The position numbers and the translations under genes were made by a program. From 67-14 sp020438345 (GTDB taxonomy: Bacteria; Actinomycetota; Thermoleophilia; Solirubrobacterales; 70-9), in the NCBI GenBank assembly GCA_937872475.1, contig CALMSY010000027.1:1-30804 (forward strand): 30,804 nucleotides of DNA. The letters run 5' to 3'. Under the pieces are notes generated by a model. The model worked only from the letters and a program-made list of their open reading frames with translations, ran no database searches and was not told the origin of the DNA. Position 1 is the stretch's first letter. Each line of letters opens with the position of its first letter. This document shows positions 1 to 5,974 of the stretch, one piece after another.

Positions 1-1074
1 CAGCTCGCCGACGGTACGCAGACGGCGGTTGCCGAAGTGCTCGTACTCGTCGAGGTGATCGGAGACGTTCTCGCGCGGGTAGGTCAGAGCCTCGGCCGCG
101 TAGTCCTTGATCGGGTTCTCCTCGTCGATCTCTTCCGGCATGCCGAGCAGTTTCGGCAGGCTGACCAGCTCCTTGATCAGGGAGATGATGTCGTCGTGCG
201 TGAGCACGCGGGTGTCGAGGTCGATGTCGAGTCCGAGGCGGGCGTTCAGCTTGTAGCGGCCGACCCGGGTCAGGTCGTAGCGCTTCGGATCGAAGAAGAG
301 CTGCTCGAGCAGGGCCCGGGCGGCGTCGACGGTCGGCGGCTCGCCGGGGCGCTGCTTCTTGAACAGCTCGACCAGGGCGCCTTCCTCGGTGATCGTCGCC
401 TCGGTGTCGGCGGCGATCGTGTGCTGGATGTAGACCGAGTTGTCGAAGAGCTCGAGGATCTGCTCGTTACTCACGTACCCCATCGAACGGAGCAGGACGG
501 TGATCGGGAGCTTGCGCTTGCGGTCGATCCGCACGTAGACGCGGCCCTTCTTGTCGATCTCGAGTTCGAGCCAGGAACCGCGGGCCGGCATCAGGTTCGC
601 CGTGAAGACCTGCTTCTCCGGGTCCTTGGGCGCCATCACGTAAGCGCCGGGCGACCGGACCAGCTGGGTCACGACGACACGCTCGGTGCCGTTGATGATG
701 AAGGTGCCGCGCTCGGTCATCCACGGGAAGTCGCCCATGAAGACGGTCTGCTCGCGGATCTCGCCGGTCTCCCGGTTCTGGAAAGAAACCGTGACGTTCA
801 GCGGACGCGAGAACGTGAGATCGCGCTCACGACACTCTTCGAGAGTGTGAGCGGGGTCATCAAATTCGAATTCACCGAAGACGATGGCAAGATTGCCGGT
901 GTAGTCCTCGATGGGTGAAACGTCGTTGATCGTCTCCCTCAGCATGCCGGTCTTCGGATCGGTGAGATCCTCAAACGAGCGACGCTGGATGTCGATCAGA
1001 TGTGGGGCTTCGAGGGGGGTTTCGAGTCGGGAGAAACTCCTGCGGACAACGGGGGCAGAAATCGGGCGTGCCAA
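1..1074 (-). CDS. rpoB: RNA polymerase beta subunit, N-terminal 358 residues (runs off the left edge)
   Basis: This is the beta subunit of the core RNA polymerase, which forms one side of the active-site cleft and carries the rifampicin pocket (outside this part). The reading frame contains the hallmark segments SFSRLETPL, IDIQRRSFEDL, and, at the window edge, FGNRRLRTVGEL. No stop interrupts it, so the gene continues beyond base 1. I chose the TTG at 1074-1072 (LARPISAPVV) because a GAGGAG Shine-Dalgarno sits 9 bases upstream. No ATG or GTG lies in a better position. It follows rplL by 279 bases, and that gap holds two hairpins and a possible promoter. Family identity is certain; the start is likely but not proven. 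Confidence 0.97.
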   Translation of the reverse strand, partial: MARPISAPVVRRSFSRLETPLEAPHLIDIQRRSFEDLTDPKTGMLRETINDVSPIEDYTGNLAIVFGEFEFDDPAHTLEECRERDLTFSRPLNVTVSFQNRETGEIREQTVFMGDFPWMTERGTFIINGTERVVVTQLVRSPGAYVMAPKDPEKQVFTANLMPARGSWLELEIDKKGRVYVRIDRKRKLPITVLLRSMGYVSNEQILELFDNSVYIQHTIAADTEATITEEGALVELFKKQRPGEPPTVDAARALLEQLFFDPKRYDLTRVGRYKLNARLGLDIDLDTRVLTHDDIISLIKELVSLPKLLGMPEEIDEENPIKDYAAEALTYPRENVSDHLDEYEHFGNRRLRTVGEL

Positions 1075-1353
1075 GGTTGGCAACTCCTCACAAGGGGTCA
1101 GAGATTCACGTGATTAGGGCGCGGAAGCGGTGCAAATCGGCCGAAACTTCGCGCAACGACAGACAATAGCACAGGATGAAGAACCGCTAACAGAGTCCCC
1201 GGACGTAACCCCCGCCCGGGGACAGAAACTTGCGGAAATGTCGCCATCCGGTGGTTTCTGCGCCTTCTGGATGCAAAGAGGAAGGGCGCCTTTTGGCGCC
1301 CTTCCCTTGCCTGGCCCGTTGACTGGGCCTGGGGCGATGCTTGGGTGGAACTC
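1075..1353 (-). promoter_or_regulatory. rplL-rpoB intergenic region with two hairpins and a possible rpoB promoter
   Basis: This 279-base gap contains no gene. A perfect 11-bp inverted repeat (GGAAGGGCGCC, loop of 4, GGCGCCCTTCC) lies at 1280-1305, and an 8-bp inverted repeat (GTCCCCGG / CCGGGGAC) at 1195-1223. On the minus strand the first hairpin is followed by TCTTTGC, a weak U tract, so a partial attenuator or RNA-processing site is more likely than a full terminator. In E. coli the same gap holds an attenuator and an RNase III site. A possible -10 element, TATTGT, lies at 1168-1163 with no convincing -35. Promoter activity is an inference. Confidence 0.5.
1280..1305 (-). terminator. Hairpin downstream of rplL (attenuator or processing site)
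   Basis: This is a perfect 11-bp stem with a 4-base loop, 48 bases downstream of the rplL stop. The tract that follows on the minus strand (TCTTTGC) is only moderately T-rich. I read it as partial termination or RNase cleavage that sets the L7/L12 to RpoB ratio. Confidence 0.55.
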
Positions 1354-1743
1354 CTACTTGAGTTCGACCTTGGCGCCGGCTTCTTCGAGCTCGGCCTTGA
1401 GCTTCTCGGCCTCGTCCTTCTCGACGCCTTCCTTGACGGGCTTCGGAGCCTCGTCGACCAGAGCCTTGGCCTCCTTGAGACCGAGACCGGTGGCGGCACG
1501 AACGACCTTGATGACCGGAACCTTCTTGTCACCGACGTCGGTCAGGACGACGTCGACGGTCGAGCTGGCGTCGTCGCCAGCGTCGCCGGCGTCACCACCG
1601 GCAGCGCCGGCAGCCGGGGCTGCGGCGGCGACGGCCGTGGCCGAAACGCCGAATTCCTCTTCGAGAGCCTTGATGCGCTCGCTCAGCTCGAGGACGCTGA
1701 TGCCCTTGAGCTCTTCAATCCATTCTTCGGTGCTGGTTGCCAT
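1354..1743 (-). CDS. rplL: 50S ribosomal protein L7/L12
   Basis: This is the flexible stalk protein of the large ribosomal subunit. It is present in several copies bound to L10 and recruits the translational GTPases. The 129-residue protein has the usual three parts: an N-terminal dimerisation helix (about 1-35, WIEELKGISVLELSERIKAL), an Ala/Gly/Asp-rich hinge (about 37-60) and the compact C-terminal domain with the conserved KVVRAATGLGLKEAKALV segment and terminal VELK. The ATG at 1743 is preceded by AAGGAG at a spacing of 9. That Shine-Dalgarno is built from the last codons of rplJ (AAG GAG TAA), so the two genes are probably translationally coupled. The gap to rplJ is 6 bases. Confidence 0.98.
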   Translation of the reverse strand: MATSTEEWIEELKGISVLELSERIKALEEEFGVSATAVAAAAPAAGAAGGDAGDAGDDASSTVDVVLTDVGDKKVPVIKVVRAATGLGLKEAKALVDEAPKPVKEGVEKDEAEKLKAELEEAGAKVELK

Positions 1744-1749
1744 TTCTGG

Positions 1750-2559
1750 TTACTCCTTAGCGTCGGCACCATCAGTGGCCTCTTCAGCCGGCGCCTCGTT
1801 AGTTTCTGATTCAGATTCTTCAGCTTCAGCACCATCAGTGGCTTCTTCAGCCGGTGCCTCTTCTTCTGCAGCTGGTTCAGCAGCTTCTTCCTCGGCCGGG
1901 GCTTCAGCCTCGGCTTCGGGCGCTTCCTCGGCGGGAGCCTCGGCCTCTTCGGCCGGAGCTTCCTCGGCTGCCGGCTCTTCGGCCGGTGCCTCTTCCGCAG
2001 CGGACTCCTCTTCGGCCGCGGGTGCGGCTTCAGCGGAGCCACCCACCAGACCCTGATCGGCCACCTGCTGGAGGGCGATCGCGAGGCCGGAGATCATCGA
2101 TCCCAGGCCGCGGGTGAGGGTGACCAGCGGGCTGGCGACAATGCCGGCCAGCTGACCGTTGAGGACATCGCGTGAGGGGAGCTTCGAGATTGCGGTGAAA
2201 CGGCCCTCGTCGAGGATCGTGTCACCCATGACCCCACCCTTGTAGGTGAGGACCTCATGCTCCTTGTTGAAGCTGGTGATTGCCTTCGCCGCGGCGGCAG
2301 TGTCGCCCTTGACGAAGGTGAGCGCGGTCGGGCCCTGGAGCAGTTCATTCAGCTCCGTGACACCGGCCTTCTCGGCAGCGATCTTGGTGAGACGGTTCTT
2401 CACGACCTTGAAGGACGCATCCGCTTCACGAAGACCGTTGCGCAGCTCAGCCGCCTGGGTTACCGAGATGCCCCGGTAGTCCACAGCGAAGATCGCTTCG
2501 GATGATTCGATCTCGGCACCGATCTCTTCGACCAGTGCGGCTTTTTCTTCACGGTTCAT
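1750..2559 (-). CDS. rplJ: 50S ribosomal protein L10 with a long acidic Ala/Glu/Pro tail
   Basis: L10 anchors the L7/L12 dimers to the ribosome and represses its own mRNA by binding the leader. Residues 1-174 are a complete, ordinary L10, with N-terminal NREEKAALVEEI, the KVVKNRLTKIA segment, and the C-terminal helix that binds L7/L12. Residues 175-269 are an added low-complexity tail of Ala, Glu and Pro with almost no positive charge. The tail ends with a duplicated module (APAEEATDGAEAEE, then APAEEATDGADAKE). The usual family length is about 165-180, so this protein is some 90 residues too long. I chose the ATG at 2559 because NREEK is the family N terminus. An open frame continues upstream, but it would run through the attenuator hairpin. 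No strong Shine-Dalgarno is visible, only AGG at a spacing of 5. Confidence 0.96.
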   Translation of the reverse strand: MNREEKAALVEEIGAEIESSEAIFAVDYRGISVTQAAELRNGLREADASFKVVKNRLTKIAAEKAGVTELNELLQGPTALTFVKGDTAAAAKAITSFNKEHEVLTYKGGVMGDTILDEGRFTAISKLPSRDVLNGQLAGIVASPLVTLTRGLGSMISGLAIALQQVADQGLVGGSAEAAPAAEEESAAEEAPAEEPAAEEAPAEEAEAPAEEAPEAEAEAPAEEEAAEPAAEEEAPAEEATDGAEAEESESETNEAPAEEATDGADAKE

Positions 2560-2563
2560 TTTT

Positions 2564-2596
2564 GCCTGACTTGTATTTGTCTGACTTTCGTCTGAC
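2564..2596 (-). repeat. Three short direct repeats in front of rplJ
   Basis: On the minus strand the untranslated stretch just before the rplJ start carries GTCAGAC, GTCAGAC and GTCAGGC (2596-2590, 2585-2579, 2570-2564). The stretch is A-rich and looks unstructured. It lies between the attenuator hairpin and the start codon, where a translation or decay signal could sit. No function is known to me. Confidence 0.35.
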
Positions 2597-2610
2597 GCGA
2601 ACCGCCCCGG

Positions 2611-2638
2611 GCAAAGAAAAACCCGCTCACAGGCGGGC
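2611..2638 (-). terminator. Intrinsic terminator / attenuator in the rplJ leader
   Basis: On the minus strand CCCGC (2637-2633), a 6-base loop and GCGGG (2626-2622) are followed directly by TTTTTCTTT (2621-2613). This is the classic layout of a Rho-independent terminator. It lies between the L10-binding leader and the rplJ start, which is where Firmicutes-type L10 leaders place their regulatory terminator. It could also stop transcripts coming from the sugar transferase gene upstream. Confidence 0.65.
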
Positions 2639-2642
2639 ACGG

Positions 2643-2658
2643 GAGAACCTAGGTTCTC
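2643..2658. repeat. 16-bp perfect palindrome in the rplJ leader (copy 1)
   Basis: The sequence GAGAACCTAGGTTCTC is its own reverse complement. Fourteen of its bases (GAGAACCTAGGTTC) recur at 4457-4470, beside the promoter of the neighbouring sugar transferase. In RNA it would form a 6-bp hairpin with loop CUAG between the L10-binding stem and the terminator, so it may be part of the leader fold. As DNA it could be a regulator site. Confidence 0.6.
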
Positions 2659-2665
2659 TGGCTCA

Positions 2666-2714
2666 CCTGCGCTGGGAATTACGGACTATCGCCCGACCAG
2701 CGGTCTACGGCAGG
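2666..2714 (-). promoter_or_regulatory. L10 leader RNA (L10-(L12)4 binding element) upstream of rplJL
   Basis: This is the cis-acting RNA bound by the L10-L12 complex to repress rplJL. Reading the minus strand, CCTG (2714-2711) and CGCTGG (2702-2697) pair with CAGG (2669-2666) and CCAGCG (2675-2670). The two 5' half-stems are separated by the 8-base one-sided bulge CCGTAGAC (2710-2703), while the 3' half-stems are contiguous. A helix interrupted by a CCGnAGAC bulge is the signature of L10 leaders, as in E. coli, where the same motif reads CCGUCGAAGAC. The element starts only 15 bases after the stop codon of the sugar transferase, so the native leader survives intact at the edge of the inserted polysaccharide genes. 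Confidence 0.82.
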
Positions 2715-2720
2715 CGACGC

Positions 2721-2726
2721 ACTGTA
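2721..2726 (-). promoter_or_regulatory. Possible -10 element for rplJL
   Basis: TACAGT on the minus strand fits the actinobacterial TAnnnT consensus. Transcription starting 6-7 bases downstream would begin at about 2714-2715, exactly at the first paired base of the L10 leader. The hexamer 17 bases upstream (AGGCGA) is a poor -35, so this is only a candidate. Confidence 0.35.
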
Positions 2727-2728
2727 GC

Positions 2729-4387
2729 TCAAACGGCGCCAGTTCGCCTCGTGACCGCGGTCAAGGTGCGTAGCAGCAGCTTCATGTCCTCGCTCATCGA
2801 CCACCCGACTACGTACGCGTAGTCGAGCTTGATCATGTCCTCGAACGGAATCGAGCTGCGGCCGAGCGCCTGCCACGGCCCGGCGATGCCTGGCTTCATC
2901 CGGATACGGGCGCTGAACAGGTCCGTCGCCTGCAGGGCTTCCTCGAACACCAGCGGCCGGGGGCCGACCATGCTCATGTCGCCCTTCAGGACGTTCCACA
3001 GTTGTGGAAGCTCGTCGATCGAGAGCCGCCGGATGGTACGGCCGGCCTTGGTTATCCGTGGGTCGTCGTCCAGCTTGAAAAGCACGTCGTCGTTGCCGGT
3101 GCTTTCGGTCTCGCGACGCAGATCTTCGCGCATCTCATGGGCGCCGTCGACCATGGTCCTGAACTTGTAGAGCTCGAACTCCTGGCCGTTCAATCCGCAG
3201 CGGGTCTGCCTATAGAACACGGGACCCTTGGAGTCCAACTTGATCCGTATCGCCGCCCAGAGAAAGACCGGCGAGGAAACGATCAGGCCGAAGGTCGAGA
3301 GACACATGTCGACCAGGCGCTTGATCCGCTGGGCGATCGGCCGAGGCGAGGTCGGGCGCAAGCTCAGCACCGGCAGGCCCTCGAGGTCGTGAAAGACCGC
3401 GTTGGAATACAGGGTCTCGGGTCCACCTGAGATGTGATCGACCGCGACGCCGCGCTCGACCAGCTCGTGGATGAGCCTCGTGCGCGAGTAGAGATCCTGG
3501 AACTCCCCGGCGATGATCGCCCGATCCACCCCGGCCCCCTCGATCACCGCGGCGAGGGCTCGTTCCTTCGAGTTGACTTGCTCGGAGCCCTGGGTATCGC
3601 CCGGGAACGCTCCGGACCGGATCAGAGAAACCGACTCTTCGCCGCCTTCTGCCTCGCGGACCAGGAACTCCTGGCTGGAGTCCACCTCGACTCTCACCTT
3701 GACGTCGAGCCCCCACTCGGGGTGCCGGTTGATTCTCTGAATGAGAGAAGCGACGCCGGCCCTGTCCCCGATCGTGGCCACTTGGCGCCTGTTCCAATCC
3801 TGTCGACGAGCGTGACGACGGACGAAGGATCGGCAGAAGAGGAGCAGGGGGATCATCAGGATCCACACCAACGCCGGGACCACGAGCTCGGTGCCCCCGT
3901 CGATCACCAGCGAACGGGCGAGCACGAACAACCAGCACCAAGCGGTGGAAACAATCACGATCATGCCCAGCTCGTCGACGTAGTCGTAGTCGATTCGACG
4001 CTCGACCTCGTGATAGAGGCCGGCCCCGTAGGCGAGGATGAACCAGATCGACATCATCAGTGCGCAAGTGAGCCCTATCGCCGCGACATCGAGCGGGCGG
4101 CCGATCGCGGCGAACAGCGCAACCGAGATGGAGACCGACAATGCGATTGCCACCGTGTCGCTGGCCGCGAGCAGACGGTGGTAAATGAAGTCCGCGCGGC
4201 TTCCAGAGGTGATGTCGGCCGGCGCGATACTTTCTCCGAGCCACAGATCTGCGGCATCCCGCGTGCCCGTCGCTTGCCCGGGCTCGAGCGCCGGATCGGC
4301 GTCGGCCGTCAACGTGGCGCCCGCGTGGTCGAGGCCTCGCGCGGGATCGGGCTTTGAGACTTCATTGTCGAGATCCGATTTAGGCAT
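2729..4387 (-). CDS. Initiating polyprenyl-phosphate sugar-1-phosphate transferase (WcaJ/WbaP-like)
   Basis: This enzyme starts exopolysaccharide repeat units by moving a sugar-1-phosphate from a nucleotide sugar onto undecaprenyl phosphate in the membrane. The 552-residue protein has a variable N terminus, four to five transmembrane helices (about 60-190), and a soluble nucleotide-fold middle region. The C-terminal catalytic domain (about 350-552) has the family motifs: KRLVDMCLSTFGLIVSSPVF (membrane re-entrant helix), GPVFYRQTRCG, FELYKFRTMV, LSIDELPQLWNVLKGDMSMVGPRP and the KPGIAGPWQ turn. The ATG at 4387 has AGGA 7 bases upstream and is preferred over the GTG at 4393. It has its own promoter (4424-4452). 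It ends 15 bases before the L10 leader. The sugar it transfers cannot be read from sequence. Confidence 0.93.
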   Translation of the reverse strand: MPKSDLDNEVSKPDPARGLDHAGATLTADADPALEPGQATGTRDAADLWLGESIAPADITSGSRADFIYHRLLAASDTVAIALSVSISVALFAAIGRPLDVAAIGLTCALMMSIWFILAYGAGLYHEVERRIDYDYVDELGMIVIVSTAWCWLFVLARSLVIDGGTELVVPALVWILMIPLLLFCRSFVRRHARRQDWNRRQVATIGDRAGVASLIQRINRHPEWGLDVKVRVEVDSSQEFLVREAEGGEESVSLIRSGAFPGDTQGSEQVNSKERALAAVIEGAGVDRAIIAGEFQDLYSRTRLIHELVERGVAVDHISGGPETLYSNAVFHDLEGLPVLSLRPTSPRPIAQRIKRLVDMCLSTFGLIVSSPVFLWAAIRIKLDSKGPVFYRQTRCGLNGQEFELYKFRTMVDGAHEMREDLRRETESTGNDDVLFKLDDDPRITKAGRTIRRLSIDELPQLWNVLKGDMSMVGPRPLVFEEALQATDLFSARIRMKPGIAGPWQALGRSSIPFEDMIKLDYAYVVGWSMSEDMKLLLRTLTAVTRRTGAV

Positions 4388-4423
4388 GAACACTTCCTCT
4401 GCTCACTCGAGCGGCTTAATTCA

Positions 4424-4452
4424 AGTATCACCATGCCCTGAGAGGGTGTCAA
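4424..4452 (-). promoter_or_regulatory. Promoter of the initiating sugar transferase
   Basis: On the minus strand TTGACA (4452-4447, a perfect -35) is followed after 17 bases by GATACT (4429-4424, 4 of 6 matches to TATAAT). The expected start near 4417 gives a leader of about 30 bases. A 12-bp palindrome lies 6 bases upstream of the -35. This is the best sigma-70-type promoter visible in the window. Confidence 0.65.
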
Positions 4453-4456
4453 GGGC

Positions 4457-4470
4457 GAGAACCTAGGTTC
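4457..4470. repeat. Second copy of the GAACCTAGGTTC palindrome
   Basis: GAGAACCTAGGTTC repeats 14 bases of the 16-bp palindrome at 2643-2658, and its inner 12 bases (4459-4470) are a perfect palindrome. It sits directly upstream of the sugar transferase -35, centred roughly 50 bases before the predicted start, in the gap between divergent genes. That is a typical place for an activator or a shared operator. Confidence 0.6.
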
Positions 4471-4522
4471 ACCACAACTAACCGTAGCGTTGGCTGCCGA
4501 GGCAATCGTTTAAGTTTGCAGA

Positions 4523-5266
4523 ATGTCCGGCCGTCTCCACCCACACTTGCGCCTGGCGAGGGTGCGCGCGCACAAACTTGCCCGGCTGGCTCGCGATCGC
4601 TCCTACTGGCCCGCTCTGAGGCGAGGAGTCGCAGCAGCCGTCGAGCATGCGGATATCCCCTTTGATCCCGCCACTAAAACGGTTCTCGATGTTGGTGCTT
4701 CCAGAGGACAGTTCGCGCTTTTTGCCACCCGGCGGTTTCCAGGGACGGCAATCGTCAGTTTCGAACCGTTGCCGGATGCCTGTGCCGTTCTGGAGGAGGT
4801 GACCGCCCATCGCGTCGACGCCCGTCGAACCGCGATCGGCGCGACGCGCGGTGAAGCGGATATCAATGTGTCCTCAAGCGACGACTCGTCCTCACTGCTT
4901 CCGATCGGTGCTCGGCAGGTGAGCGAGTTCCCCGGCACGGAAACCGACCACACAATCGTCGTCCCGGTGTCGACCCTGGACGATGAGATACCTACGGAAC
5001 CCGAGCGACCCTGTCTGCTGAAGTTGGATGTCCAGGGGTTGGAACTCGACGTGTTGAAGGGTGCCACCCGAACCCTCGATTGGGTGGACGAAGCTCTGAT
5101 CGAATGCTCCTTCGTCGAACTGTACGAAGGGCAGGCTCTCGCCGACGAGATCGTCACTTTCATGCATGAAGCGGGTCTCGGATTGGCCGGTGTGCATGAG
5201 GTCACCTACTCGGCGGACGGATCCGCGATTCAAGCCGACTTCTTCTTCAAGCGACGGAAACGCTGA
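4523..5266 (+). CDS. FkbM-family SAM-dependent methyltransferase
   Basis: This is probably an O-methyltransferase acting on a sugar of the polysaccharide. The 247-residue protein has the glycine-rich SAM motif VLDVGASRGQFALFA (about 54-68), the acidic ribose-binding segment FEPLPDAC and the FkbM signature LKLDVQGLELDVLKGA followed by ECSFVELYEGQ. The start is an ATG at 4523, without a strong Shine-Dalgarno. It is transcribed away from the sugar transferase. Its stop codon (5264-5266) is followed with no gap by the start of the next methyltransferase, so the two form a tight pair. FkbM proteins act on varied hydroxyl groups, so the substrate is unknown. Confidence 0.85.
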   Translation: MSGRLHPHLRLARVRAHKLARLARDRSYWPALRRGVAAAVEHADIPFDPATKTVLDVGASRGQFALFATRRFPGTAIVSFEPLPDACAVLEEVTAHRVDARRTAIGATRGEADINVSSSDDSSSLLPIGARQVSEFPGTETDHTIVVPVSTLDDEIPTEPERPCLLKLDVQGLELDVLKGATRTLDWVDEALIECSFVELYEGQALADEIVTFMHEAGLGLAGVHEVTYSADGSAIQADFFFKRRKR

Positions 5267-5974
5267 ATGGAAACGAGAACGAAAAGCTTGCCAACGCGCT
5301 ATCGCGGTGATTGGCGAGCACCTTTCGAGACCCCGATTCACGAACGGATGACCGTAGGTTCGTCGGTACTCGACATCGGATCCGGACGCCATCCCGCCAT
5401 TCCCCCTAGCGATCGGCCGACGAACGTACGTTACGTTGGCCTCGACCTCTCCCGCGAGGAGCTGGACGCCGCAGGGCCGAATGCATACACCGACTCAATT
5501 GCGGCAGACGCCACAGTTCTGCAGCCCCAGCTGCAGGATCAATTTGACTTGGTGATCAGCTGGCAGGTCCTGGAGCACGTCGAAGATCTTGAGGTCACAC
5601 TCGAGCATATCCGCCGGTACTTGAAACCGGACGGGCTTTTCGTCGCTCTGTTTTCTGGCTCCTGGTCTATTTTCGGAGTAATCAACCGCCTGCTGCCCGA
5701 TCGCATCGGCGCGAAGATAGTCGACCGCACCATGAAACGTACCGAGAACAACGTTCCGGTATTCCCCGCCTTCTACGACCGGTGCACCGCCAAAGACTTG
5801 GGGCCGCTATTTGACAAGTGGCAAAATGTTGAGATCGTTGCGCTATTCAACGGAGCCGGCTACTTTAACTTTTTCCCACCGCTTCAACGGGTCTACTTAA
5901 GCTACGAGAACTTGATCCACAAGCGCAACGTTGCGAACTTGGCTACCCACTACTTGGTGAAGGCCGCTCGTTGA
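5267..5974 (+). CDS. Class I SAM-dependent methyltransferase
   Basis: The 235-residue protein has a Rossmann-type methyltransferase core: VLDIGSGRHP (SAM-binding loop, about 34-43), GLDLSREEL (acidic end of strand 2), DLVISWQVLEHVED (motif around strand 4) and LKPDGLFVALFSG (strand 5 region). The C-terminal half is rich in aromatic residues (GAGYFNFFPPLQRVYLSYENL) and may bind a lipid-linked or sugar substrate. The ATG abuts the stop of the FkbM gene. Its stop abuts, with no intervening base, the stop of the convergent hydrolase gene, so the two units share no terminator space. Local GC is low for this window (about 48 percent in the 60 bases from 5881). Confidence 0.8.
   Translation: METRTKSLPTRYRGDWRAPFETPIHERMTVGSSVLDIGSGRHPAIPPSDRPTNVRYVGLDLSREELDAAGPNAYTDSIAADATVLQPQLQDQFDLVISWQVLEHVEDLEVTLEHIRRYLKPDGLFVALFSGSWSIFGVINRLLPDRIGAKIVDRTMKRTENNVPVFPAFYDRCTAKDLGPLFDKWQNVEIVALFNGAGYFNFFPPLQRVYLSYENLIHKRNVANLATHYLVKAAR

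Noticed and set aside
37..918. Long open frame antisense to rpoB
   Set aside because: It mirrors the codon pattern of rpoB, gives a low-complexity Val/Asp/Glu/Leu-rich product and matches no family; it is a high-GC shadow.
1130..2056. Long Ser/Ala-rich open frame on the plus strand across rplL and rplJ
   Set aside because: It is the complement of the Ala/Glu/Pro tail of L10 and of rplL; the repetitive product is explained by that composition.
2560..2640. Upstream extension of rplJ
   Set aside because: The frame is open but would translate the attenuator hairpin, and the L10 family begins at NREEK.
2643..2728. Transposon or integrase scar at the left border of the cluster
   Set aside because: No transposase, integrase or terminal inverted repeats are present; the palindrome repeat at 4457 does not bracket the insertion, since the right border near 23090 has no copy.
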